Shown here piece after piece: positions 1 through 8,700 of a stretch of 19,942 nt of DNA. Every line of letters begins with the position of its first letter. Positions within the stretch are counted from its first letter, which is position 1. The stretch is from Trachelipus rathkii. Taxonomy: Eukaryota > Arthropoda > Malacostraca > Isopoda > Trachelipodidae. The translations under genes were made by a program, and so were the position numbers. The stretch lies in the NCBI GenBank assembly GCA_015478945.1, contig JABUQX010097182.1, forward strand, positions 15,001 to 34,942. Reading direction: 5' to 3'. Below the pieces are notes generated by a model. The model was not told where the DNA came from. It searched no databases and worked only from the letters and a program-made list of their open reading frames with translations.

Positions 1-545
1 AAAAATGGTTCAAATATTAGCTCGATATCTTTGTTGATAAGATTAAGGAGTATAGGAAATTGATTATATTCTAATGTATAATAAAAACTGTTCGCTGCTC
101 TAAAACATCTAATTATCAAGTCTAAGACTCCTTATTTAAACTAATCTAAATAAATTCTTCGTCACAACTAATAAATAGAATTCTAATATTTTATATCCCT
201 TGGAGATTTCTCTATTAAATTGGTTGTTTAAATAACATATACAAGTAAATCTTATTTATTGTTTCAGGAAAATATATTATGTAAATTTGGCAAAATATTT
301 TTATCATACAGTCCCTTTGTAATGAAAGTGAAGAATCTGCGATATAATATTCCTTCAAACTTTATGAATAAATGTGCATACATTGTTTGTCTCAAAAATA
401 AGACTAATACTTTTCAAAATCTCAATACTTTTCGCAGGAAGTTCAGAGTTTACAGCTTTTGATAATAATGTTTTCAAAATGGTCAGTGAGAATTACTGCC
501 ACTATTTATTTCTTAGAGCGAAATTCCGATAATTTTCTCGCAGCA
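1..545. other. AT-rich unassigned DNA
   Basis: No gene recognised. The longest open stretch here (259-462, plus) has an AT-driven composition and no motif I know. A TTATTGTTTCAG-like string at about 256-267 resembles a splice acceptor, but nothing coding follows convincingly. I found no copy of this segment elsewhere in the window. Confidence 0.5.
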
Positions 546-698
546 CTTATAGCTATATATTATATATATATATATATATTATATAGTATTATTATAGGTA
601 TAAGTATATATATAATATTATATATATATATATAATATATATATAGATATATATATTATATATATATTATAATATCATATTATTATTATTATTTATTA
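546..698. repeat. (TA)n tract, grading into ATT repeats
   Basis: Irregular TA dinucleotide array with G and TT interruptions, ending in a short run of ATT/TATT units (about 677-697). Those units directly abut the 3' end of the minus-strand retroelement. They could be its 3' tail, since several non-LTR groups end in short tandem repeats rather than poly-A. Confidence 0.85.
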
Positions 699-714
699 TA
701 GCACGAAGCTTATT

Positions 715-728
715 CCCGCTTAAGCGGG
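715..728. repeat. Perfect 14-bp palindrome CCCGCTTAAGCGGG
   Basis: Self-complementary sequence with no spacer, in the 3' UTR of the retroelement and GC-rich in an AT-rich setting. Its position just before the element's 3' end suggests a structural role in the element RNA, such as a 3' hairpin read by the element's RT. That role is inference. Confidence 0.8.
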
Positions 729-869
729 GTAGTGGTACGGTGCAGCTTCCCTAATACATCTTTCCTTCATCCCGCCCTCACCTCACCTCCTCCATTCATC
801 TATCTCTCCCAACACCGCTACCTTCCTGCCACCCTCAGCCCTGCTCACTTCAGCATTTCTTTAATTCCA

Positions 870-2043
870 TCCTTACCACCTTCTTCTTTGGTCTCCCCCT
901 TCCTCTCTTCCATCCCCTTCCGCTCCAAACTCTCCTAACACCCTCTGCTTCCTCCATTCTCTCCAGATGTCCAAACCATCTTAACATTCCCTACTCCGCT
1001 CTTTTCACCAAACCATTCTCCCAATCACATCTCTCTCTTTATTACTATTCTAAATCCCCGTCTCTTTTACCTAACCCCAATACCGCTCTCACGCCTTTCA
1101 TCTCAAACACTCCAAGTTTCTTCTTGGACCTAGCATTCATCCCCCATGTTTCACACCCAAGTACCGCTGGATCACAAATTTTTTCAAACATACTTATCTT
1201 AAGTTAATGTGATAAATCCCGCCCTTTCCATAATTCCCTCAACCACTCAATGCTCTCATTCCTTCTCCTACTCTTTGTAATCTATCTCTTCCTTCATCCC
1301 TCCTTCCTTAGCAATCCATCCCTAAATATCTGAAATACCTTACTTCTTCTAATACTACACCTCCTACTCTAATCTCTAACCTCATCCCCTCATCTGTTCT
1401 CCTCCTCCTCAATACACTACACTTTACTTTTTACCTGGATTTATCGTTAAAGACCCTTTTGTCACACACTCTCTCAAACTCCTTCACCAAATACTACAGG
1501 CCTTCTGAATCCTTCGCCCCCAAGGTAGTATCATCCGCAAACAGTATATTGTTCACTTCCCATCTATCGACCGCCTAATCCCTGAGTTAATCCCTCTCAC
1601 CCTCCCCTCATCATTCTCTGCAAACACTCTTCCATAAATAAGTTTGAAAAGCCACGGTTGAATACACATCCCTGTCTCAACCTCTCTCATCCACTCCAAA
1701 CATCTCAACCTCCCCTCCTAATCACTCTCACAACATTCTGCTATTCTATAAAAGGCCCTAAACACCTTTACGCTATATTTACCGCCCTATCCCATGTTCC
1801 TCAGCACCCTCCTAATTCCCTCTCTTCATCTATCATATGCTTTCCTCCAGAATCTACAAAACACCCATACACTTTCCTTTCCTTCTATACTTTCTCCACA
1901 AGCATCTTCATTGTGAATACTTGTTCCACACACCCCCTTCCCACCCTAAATCCTCCTTGTTCTTCCCCCATTCTCTCTTCCTTTAAATCTCTCACCCTCT
2001 CAATTAGTATTCTCCCTACACTTTCCCTACTACACTTAAGATA
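870..2043 (-). pseudogene. Reverse transcriptase pseudogene (non-LTR ORF2, C-terminal part)
   Basis: A dead reverse transcriptase, which in a live element would copy the element RNA at a nicked target. In sense order the minus strand shows: EEQGGFR (1965-1945); KAYDR, the catalytic-aspartate motif of the palm (1843-1829); RQGCV (1677-1663); FADD, the Y/F-x-DD active-site box, within VNNILFADDTTLGAKDSEG (about 1556-1503); YLGMDC (1328-1311); GCETWGM (1158-1138); MLRWFGHLERMEE (987-949); and GRGRPKKK (about 906-883). These match the order and wording of arthropod LINE ORF2 proteins. Reading frame is kept from FADD to YLGMD and from GCETWG to GRGRP. It shifts between EEQGGF and KAYDR, between KAYDR and RQGCV, between RQGCV and FADD, and between YLG and GCETWG. 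Several in-frame stops are present, including one just after the FADD block, one after YLGMDC and one after KAYDR. Both catalytic motifs survive as residues, but no continuous ORF does. Confidence 0.88.
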
Positions 2044-2045
2044 AA

Positions 2046-2079
2046 CAACTATGATATAATAATTATATATATATATATA

Positions 2080-2124
<45 letters not shown>

Positions 2125-2327
2125 TATATATATAGTATATAGTATAATATATATATAGTATATATATTAATATATATATTATGGGTAGAGTATGGGTCGG
2201 CCGTATATATATATAGTATTATATATATATATATAGTATATATATGATATATTATTATATATATAATATTATATTATATATATATATATATATATATGAT
2301 ATATATATTGTATTAATTATATATATG

Positions 2328-2373
<46 letters not shown>

Positions 2374-2385
2374 ATAAATTATATT

Positions 2386-2417
<32 letters not shown>

Positions 2418-2425
2418 GGTTTGTG
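2046..2425. repeat. (TA)n tract
   Basis: Long TA array with scattered G, TT and AA interruptions and one short non-repeat island (about 2181-2203) containing GGGTCGGCCG. Open stretches across it encode only Y/I repeats and are not genes. Confidence 0.9.
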
Positions 2426-2439
2426 TGTATTTTTGTTTT

Positions 2440-2945
2440 GTTTATACTAAATGTTTAATGTGCTTATCAAGCTAAAGATCATATGAAACGAGCGATCTTC
2501 ATATGATCAAATTTAAGTACATGCGTTTCATGCAACTAGATTTTAAGCTTAATAACAGCTTACTTGAAACATAACTGATAAGCATCAGCTGAATTATGAT
2601 TAATCTCATTCGTAAATATTTTCTCATCTGTTCAGTGAACTTTATAGTTATATAGTCTTTTAATTAAAGTGACGAAGCGAGATTTCAAAAGCAAACAATT
2701 TTTGTCTATTGTACATCACAAATTTATTATGTGTTTTAATCAGGATCTCTTAAAATTAGAAGATGGTATGGCATTAATATACTAATTTCGTATGGATATC
2801 CAATACAATTTACGGCAGGTGCAATTTTGCTAATGCAAAAATTAATTACTCTCGCTTCTTAAAGATCCATAATTATAATATGTGAATTTTGAAAGCTTGA
2901 AGGAATTTTACAAAACAAGAATAAGTTGATCAATAATTAACATGA
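2440..2945 (+). repeat. Repeat segment A, copy 1
   Basis: First of three related segments. The part at 2535-2655 (AATAACA.. to GTAAATATTTTCTCAT..GTTCAGTGAACTTTATA) matches 5770-5880. GCTTCTTAAAGATCCATAAT (2854-2873) and the following bases match 6053-6140 and 10672-10760. The part near 2740-2785 resembles 10556-10600. It contains no credible ORF. The unit is bounded on both sides by TA tracts. Confidence 0.75.
2477..2508. repeat. 11-bp perfect inverted repeat (hairpin)
   Basis: Arms GATCATATGAA (2477-2487) and TTCATATGATC (2498-2508) with a 10-base loop. It lies at the left edge of segment A1. The equivalent part of A3 (around 10490) has AGATGATCGAAG and lacks the perfect symmetry. Function unknown. 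Confidence 0.75.
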
Positions 2946-2947
2946 AT

Positions 2948-3166
2948 TAATATATATATATTATATATATACTATTATATATATATAACTTATATAGTAA
3001 TATAATAGTATATACTATAGCTATATACTGCTTAGTATATAGTATTATATACTATATGTATATATATATAGATATTAGTATATATTACTATATATATAAT
3101 ATATATATAATATATATAAATATATATATACTATTTGTATGTTATATGTTTATAATATATGATATA

Positions 3167-3197
<31 letters not shown>

Positions 3198-3325
3198 TAT
3201 AAATATATATCATAATAATGATCTATCATAGTATATTAAATATAATACAAGACTATTATTATATATATAAATATGTATAATCATAGTATATATAATATAT
3301 AAATAGAATATATATAGTATATTAG
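2948..3325. repeat. (TA)n tract
   Basis: Irregular TA-rich array separating segments A1 and C1, with short ATTAT, GTATAC and CATAATAATG interruptions. Confidence 0.88.
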
Positions 3326-3329
3326 TATA

Positions 3330-3840
3330 ACCACACTACCTCTCAGCTATATCAGCATCAATCACTACCCACCATACTGTGTCGCTCGCTCGCTCGCTCG
3401 CTGCTGCTCGCTCGTCGGTCGGTCAGCCCGTCATACACATGCTGCAACACGGTATGATCTCACTACATCTCTCACAGAATATTTGTCTATCGACGCACAC
3501 CATCCTCGAAATTACCGCCCACACTCACCACTCGCTCTTCGCGCCTTGCGTCTTATCAAAATAAAGTTGATTACTCTTATGACCGTACAGGACGTGAAAG
3601 AACGATCGTTGATACCGCGATCAGATCCCCGACGGCGACGCCAGTAAGTCTTAGCGATGACACTTGTACAGGAAACTCTCAACATAGGAAATAATACTTC
3701 CACATGATGAATGAAGCAGGCTGGACAAGCACTCATTGAGAAGTAACATAAAATAATTATTTATAGTGAGCTATGGTACAAGCTGTTAATCATTCTGTCA
3801 CTAGTAATTGTGATTGATATGCTGTTATCCAGAGTTGATA
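3330..3840 (+). repeat. Repeat segment C, copy 1
   Basis: The right part (about 3660-3825: CAGGAAACTCTCAACATAGGAAA.., CACTCATTGAGA at 3730, then TTATAGTGAGCTATGGTA and GTAATTGTGAT) matches 7218-7370 in the same order and strand. The left part, which holds the CTCG repeat, has no clear counterpart in copy 2. Short open stretches at 3379-3564 (plus) and 3512-3736 (minus) show no recognisable domain. Confidence 0.68.
3382..3424. repeat. (CTCG)n / (GGTC)n microsatellite
   Basis: About eight CTCG units with one CTG interruption, followed by two GGTC units. This is an unusual CpG-dense island in a region that is otherwise mostly A and T. Confidence 0.85.
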
Positions 3841-3844
3841 TCTA

Positions 3845-4085
3845 TGTATATGATATGATATTATAATGATATATTATTATATGATAATGATATAATAATA
3901 ATAGCTACTATATATATATATATTATATATAGGTATATATATTAATATAGTATATATATATATAATATATATGTATATATATCAGTATATATATATATAT
4001 ATAATATAAATATAATATAGTTTATAGTAATCTTCCGATATAGTATATTATATTATAATTATTATATAGTAATAGGTATATGTAC
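3845..4085. repeat. (TA)n tract
   Basis: Irregular TA array with GATAT/ATGATA variants at its left end, separating segments C1 and B1. Confidence 0.87.
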
Positions 4086-4087
4086 TA

Positions 4088-5045
4088 TAGAAAGATCACG
4101 AAGTATATTTAAAAATTTTCTTGGATTAAGTTAAAGAAATCTACTAAATTAAAAGCATTTTTTATTTAAAGGTTAAGAATTTCTTTAGTATGTTTGACTA
4201 AATAAATATTCTTTATTTCAGAATTTTTCCACAATAATTCTGCTGAGTTTGATTTAAATAAAGAGATTTAACACATCAGATCTTGTCATTTGGTTCTTTT
4301 TAGTACATATTATTTACTTTAAGAAATCTTTTTTCTCATCCTTTCCTACTTCATTCTAACTTTCTTTCTTTTCATTTTTTTTATATCTTATACTCTTATG
4401 AAATTATTTCAATATGTATTTAAGCCATTATTTTCGTTGCCATTATGTTCTTATTCTTGCAGTTACTATTTTAATTCAATTTAATTATCCTCCTTTTTAC
4501 TGTCTTTAATTAATATTTTTCCTTTTAATTATTTTTCTTTCTTTCACTCGTCATATCCTTTTTTGCTACATTTACATCCTGAAAGTGTTACATGCCGTTT
4601 TTCCGGTAACTCTTTCACCAATTAACTTCGCTCAGCAAATTAAAAGCAAACCAAAATTCATAACTGTGTGCGTACATACGTTCGTGTGTGGGTGTGTAGT
4701 GTGTTGTGTGTGGAAACGTGTTGGTGAGCAAGACGTATTTTGGGGTTTTTTGTTTTTAAAAGTGTTTTTGGGGGTGGGGGGGTTCCCTTTTCCCCCCCCC
4801 CTTTTTTAATACGAACAAAGCCTTAAAAGGAAGCTCAAATTAAATGCGCACATTATATTTTCGCTAAAGAAGGATTTGCATTGAGAAAATATTTTGCAAT
4901 TAAAATGAAATCCAAATAAATTTGCAAAGAGAAGATAAATACAAAGAATAACAAGATAGACGACAAACACATTCATTCACGTATACACAAATTCACACAC
5001 GAACTAGCTATTTATGTGTAATAAGAAGAACAATTATGTTTTCAT
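4088..5045 (+). repeat. Repeat segment B, copy 1
   Basis: Matches 8700-9590 over nearly its full length, same strand. Shared landmarks are AAAATTTTCTTGGATTA (4112 versus 8719) followed by AATCTACTAAATTAAAA; ATGTATTTAAG.CATT; TTTCACTCG followed by TCCTTTT; ATCCTGAAA/AACCTGAAA; and ACACATTCATTCA with CACAAATTCA.ACACGAA near the right end. No coding potential: open stretches are T-rich shadows. Confidence 0.8.
4656..4808. repeat. GT-rich stretch followed by abutting G-run and C-run
   Basis: A GT-rich stretch (about 4664-4740) is followed by GGGGGTGGGGGGG (4770-4782), TTCCCTTTT, a run of ten C (4792-4801) and six T. The G-run and C-run can pair as a hairpin. The counterpart in B2 near 9290-9330 lacks the homopolymers, so they are specific to this copy or are a base-calling artefact. 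Confidence 0.7.
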
Positions 5046-5064
5046 TACATAGAGGGAAATACTA

Positions 5065-5200
5065 ACCTCATTATATTAGTATAGTATTATATATAATATA
5101 TATATAGATATATAATGATATATAATATTATAATTATTATATAATTATATATATATATATTATATATATATATATATTCATATATATATATAATATATAT
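5065..5200. repeat. (TA)n tract
   Basis: TA array at the right edge of segment B1, running directly into an ATGT repeat. Confidence 0.88.
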
Positions 5201-5201
5201 G

Positions 5202-5435
5202 TTGCATGTATGTTAATGGTATGTATGTAGTGTAGTATGATATGTAGTGGTATGTATGATATGTAATGTATGTCAATGTTATGTATGTATGATATGTATG
5301 TATGTATGCTATGTATGCTATGTATGCTCTGTCGTGTATGTATGTATGTATTAGTACATACATTGTATGTGTTAATGTATGTATGTATGTAATGTATGTA
5401 TGGTATGTACTGTATGTTTTGTGATGTATGCAATG
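5202..5435. repeat. Degenerate (ATGT)n microsatellite
   Basis: ATGT/TATG units with variants (TGTAGTG, TGCTATG, TTAATG). The minus strand reads as Tyr-Ile-His-Thr repeats and gives open frames to 5433, which are products of the 4-bp repeat rather than a gene. No matching repeat is seen beside segment B2. Confidence 0.88.
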
Positions 5436-5449
5436 GTAATGGTAATGTG

Positions 5450-5612
5450 TATAATATTCATATATATACGTATATATATGTTAATATATATATATAGTAA
5501 TTATAATATATATTATTATTATATATATATATATATATACTATTTAATATATATAGAGTATATAGCAGGTATATATATATATGATATATATTATATAAGG
5601 TATAATATATAG
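5450..5612. repeat. (TA)n tract
   Basis: TA array between the ATGT repeat and segment A2, with TATTATTATTA and AGCAGG interruptions. Confidence 0.87.
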
Positions 5613-5614
5613 TA

Positions 5615-6160
5615 TATTACAGTTTTGCAGCTATGTTTTCTCATGTTAAGGCGTTACTTTTTATCACTGAAAGTGTTTAAAGTTATTTATCGGCAAAAGA
5701 CTCATAATAAGACTGCGACTTCAGATTCAACTCAAGATTTAGACAGTTTCACGCCCGCTCAGATTTTTTACCTTAATAACAAATTACTTCAAAAGCATAA
5801 CTGGATAACGCATCACTGAATATATCCGATAATCTCATTTGTAAATATTTTCTCATTTGTTCAGTGAACTTTATAAGCACAGAAACAAATGATGAATGGA
5901 GATATGGATAAGTTAATAATCCTTTGCTTTACAAATGATTATAGAGTTGTTCATAGGGATGTTCATAAATTATTAAAATTAATCAATAAATACTATAATT
6001 TTCTGATAATATTTATTTATCATGATTTTATAATGCAAAATTACTTGTTCTTGCTTCTTAAAGATCCATAATAATAATCACAAATTTCTAAAAGGTAAAC
6101 GAACTTCAGAAACATGAAGAACTATATCAAGTTGATGATAATGTTTTTAATGAAATGAGA
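5615..6160 (+). repeat. Repeat segment A, copy 2
   Basis: Second copy of segment A. The block at 5770-5880 aligns to 2535-2655, and TCATGATTTTATAATG..ATTACTTGTTCTTGCTTCTTAAAGATCC (6019-6067) aligns to 10636-10688 and to 2840-2868. The offset from A1 is about 3.2 kb and to A3 about 4.6 kb. Open frames at 5625-5819 and 5889-6071 are not conserved between copies and are not annotated as genes. Confidence 0.78.
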
Positions 6161-6164
6161 TCTA

Positions 6165-6330
6165 TTTATATAATATATCATATAGTATATAATTATATAT
6201 ATATGCTATATAATATATATATATAGTTATATAGTATATTATATTATATATATCATATAATGATATTATTATATAGTATATCTTATATATATATTATATA
6301 TAGTATAATATATATATATATTATCTATAT
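6165..6330. repeat. (TA)n tract
   Basis: Irregular TA array following segment A2. Confidence 0.87.
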
Positions 6331-6364
6331 AGGTGGAAACAAATCATTGAAGGAATTTTGAAAA

Positions 6365-6480
6365 TCTGATATATTATAGTATATAGTATCATACGTATAT
6401 AATATATATATAATATATATGATATAAAGTATACATATATAATTAATATAATACATATATATATATATTAATATATATAA
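6365..6480. repeat. (TA)n tract
   Basis: TA array with ATACGT and AAGTATAC interruptions. It is separated from the preceding tract by a short unique stretch (6331-6364) and runs into a GA repeat. Confidence 0.85.
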
Positions 6481-6483
6481 GTA

Positions 6484-6490
6484 CAGAGAG

Positions 6491-6523
<33 letters not shown>

Positions 6524-6602
6524 GGAGAGAAGAGAGAGGGAGAGGAGAGGAGAAGAGAAGAGAGATGGAGAGATGAGAGAGAAGAAGATGGAGAGAGTTT
6601 AG
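6484..6602. repeat. (GA)n microsatellite with degenerate tail
   Basis: Nearly pure AG repeat to about 6532, decaying into GGAGAGGAGAAGAGAAG and GATGGAGAG units. The minus-strand Ser/Leu-rich open frame here is a product of the repeat. Polypurine on one strand and polypyrimidine on the other makes it a candidate triplex-forming tract. Confidence 0.9.
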
Positions 6603-6689
6603 AAGAGATTGGCGGAGACATCATGGTAATAGTCAGATGAGTTTGGCGTGTTGAACGTGGAGTATGGTGAGAGGGCTTGAAGCCAATGT

Positions 6690-6965
6690 GTGCATAATAA
6701 TATATGATATATATATATTATATGAATCTTATGAAGTATCGATATAGGTATAGTAGTAATAGAATAATACATTATATATCAGTATATAGATAATAGTATC
6801 ATATATATAATATACCCATATATAGCTCCTGATTATACGTATAATATATATATATATATATACTATATATATACTTAACAAATCTTAGGTATATAGTAAT
6901 CTATTAATGAATATATATATATAATATATAATAGTAGAAAATATATTATATATTTTATATACATG
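6690..6965. repeat. Interrupted (TA)n tract
   Basis: TA-rich DNA with more unique interruptions than the other tracts (about 6721-6760, 6815-6840, 6878-6905), lying between the GA repeat and segment C2. Confidence 0.8.
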
Positions 6966-7385
6966 TAAAGAAGTTGAAAACGATTTCCTAGTCATTCAGT
7001 TTATAAGAATATTGTGGCACAGGGAGACTGAATCTATCTTTCTAATAAGAGAAGTTACTGCTTGCCTATTAGGTCTTAATTCATATTAGGAAATTGATTG
7101 CCATACTGGAAAAGGTAAGAAGTGAACAGTGTGAATCATGTTAAATTCAGGAGGACATATCCCTTGTGGAAGAGGAGGGCAGAACGTTCATAGCTCCTTT
7201 AACGATCCACATTGAACAGGAACATCTCGAAGTCAGAAAACATATTTCGACACATGAATTGGATGAGAACGTATAACACTCATTGAGAGATTGCATAAAA
7301 ATAATACACCAAATTATTATGAGCTTATGGTAGAACTTTTCTTCAGACGTGTATGCAGTAATTGTGATATAGCTTCCATAGAATT
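6966..7385 (+). repeat. Repeat segment C, copy 2
   Basis: The right part (7218-7370) matches C1: GAACAGGAA, CATATTTCGACACATGAAT, CACTCATTGAGAG at 7278, AATTATTATGAGCTTATGGTA and CAGTAATTGTGATAT. The offset is 3548 bases. The left part (6966-7160) has no clear counterpart in C1. No coding signal. Confidence 0.68.
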
Positions 7386-7520
7386 ATATTATAAATATAT
7401 ATTTATAATATATATATACTAATATTATATATATATTATATATATATATTATCATATATCTATATGATATAATATGATATATATATATATATTTAGATAG
7501 TATATCATATAATATATTAT
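7386..7520. repeat. (TA)n tract
   Basis: Irregular TA array at the right edge of segment C2. Confidence 0.87.
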
Positions 7521-8044
7521 CAGCTGACTGGGGCTGGGAATCCCCTCAACTGTTTCAATTTATCTTCCCATGAAGAACGAGTTAGCATTGATTTTATATG
7601 GTTTCACATAGTAGAAGATGAGGCTGAATTAATGGATAAGTTATATATACTTAGTACTATAATGGATAGTGAAGTGACGGACAACTGGTGATAATAATGT
7701 AATACATGTATCTGTGGGGATGAGTGGAACGTGTAATGATATATTGTAAAATATGAATGGTGTTTATTGTTTACATTGTAATGGAGTAATTTGGCAGTTA
7801 TGGTATGATAGTTAAGTAATGGATGGATAGTATTATAGTGATAGATGGATGTGGATAAGATAAGTGTAAAACGCTAATGGATAATAATGAATGATAGTTT
7901 GTGAATAATAATAAGTAGTGATTCTAGATCAGTAGCAGTATTTAATGTTTCGGTTCGAAATCGACGAGTAATATTATGATATAGTATTGTGATAGTATTT
8001 TTGTTTTTAAATGTTTTTTAGTATATTTTCTGTTAACAGTACAA
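7521..8044. other. Segment absent from the first A-C-B unit; ATGGATAG-rich
   Basis: This and the following SINE have no counterpart between C1 and B1, which is the main reason the second repeat unit is longer. Between about 7630 and 7900 variants of TAATGGATA and ATGGATAGT recur (7630, 7660, 7818-7828, 7843, 7875), suggesting a decayed short tandem repeat. GGGG and CCCC runs near 7530-7548 can pair. No gene recognised. Confidence 0.55.
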
Positions 8045-8252
8045 GCGCCCAATAGCTCAGTGTTAGAGCACCGTCGCCAAACCAAGGCGAGGGTCCCAGA
8101 GTTTCGCTTAACTGGTCGGTGGAGAGATGTTGAGCTTATTCTCTCCTTGGGCTTGGCTCTGTCCTGCTCGGACGTTAAATGACTACACCTCCTCCTTGAT
8201 TACGGCTCCCTGCCCCTGAGAGTAACGGTGTTTATCTCTGGAAAAAAAAAAA
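8045..8252 (+). mobile_element. tRNA-derived SINE
   Basis: A non-autonomous retroposon that would be transcribed by RNA polymerase III and copied by a LINE RT. The head is tRNA-like. TAGCTCAGTGTTAGAGCA (8053-8070) is a D-arm with an A box, one G short of the usual TGGTTAG. TCGCC/GGCGA (8074-8078, 8086-8090) forms a 5-bp anticodon stem with a 7-base loop AAACCAA. GAGGGTCCCAGAGTTTCGC (8089-8107) is a damaged B box/T arm. A body of about 130 bases, not tRNA-like, follows and ends in 11 A (8242-8252). The loop lacks the U33 of functional tRNAs and the T arm is broken, so this is not a working tRNA gene. No clear target-site duplication is visible; AGTATA-type strings occur on both sides but are too common here to count. 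Confidence 0.85.
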
Positions 8253-8492
8253 TAGTATATAGTTATAAGTATAAGTATAGATATAATATTATATATATTG
8301 ATAATATAGATAAGTATGAGTATATATATATATAGAGTAATATATAGTATATATATATAATATATGTATAATTATATAGTCAAATGATCATGATATTTAT
8401 ATATATATATTATTATATAATATATATATATTATATATATCTTATATTTATATATATCACTATATATATATAATAATATATAGTATAGTATT

Positions 8493-8525
<33 letters not shown>

Positions 8526-8700
8526 CGTTTATATATATATGTATGTCATATTGTGATGCACACCCATGTACGAGTAGTGATCGTTATATATAGCTTATAC
8601 TTATAGTAACTATATATATATTTAATAGTATATATATATATATAAATATTTTATAATATATATAATATAGTATATATATATATAAATTAGTATTATATAA
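8253..8700. repeat. (TA)n tract with a short unique island
   Basis: Long irregular TA array from just after the SINE tail to segment B2. A non-repeat island at about 8545-8585 reads TATGTCATATTGTGATGCACACCC. Confidence 0.88.

Larger units (their letters stand above)
700..2045 (-). mobile_element. 5'-truncated non-LTR (LINE-type) retrotransposon
   Basis: Reading the minus strand from 2043 down to 700 gives the later part of a LINE ORF2: part of the reverse transcriptase, then the C-terminal region, then a short 3' UTR. The plus strand is markedly C/T-rich, so the element's sense strand is purine-rich. No endonuclease domain is present. The recognisable element starts abruptly beside a TA tract at about 2045, as expected for 5' truncation during target-primed insertion, although recombination within the TA repeat could also cut it. 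The 3' end near 700 carries a 14-bp palindrome followed by ATT-type repeats. Clade is uncertain; the RT wording and the non-poly-A tail fit an RTE-like element. No clear target-site duplication is visible because both flanks are TA repeats. Confidence 0.85.

Noticed and set aside
250..462. An exon after a TTATTGTTTCAG acceptor-like site
   Set aside because: Acceptor-like strings are common in AT-rich DNA. The frame is short and low in complexity, with no donor partner or known motif.
1658..2044. Plus-strand 128-codon Ser/Pro/Thr-rich open frame
   Set aside because: Shadow of the minus-strand reverse transcriptase pseudogene, whose motifs are clear in the other direction.
5137..5433. Minus-strand open frames with Tyr-Ile-His-Thr repeats
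   Set aside because: Direct translation of the ATGT microsatellite and the flanking TA tract.
6325..6624. Minus-strand Ser/Leu-rich open frame
   Set aside because: Translation of the GA repeat (CT on the minus strand) joined to TA repeat.
8045..8116. A functional tRNA gene
   Set aside because: The anticodon loop lacks the usual U33, the T arm is broken, and a SINE body with an A tail follows.
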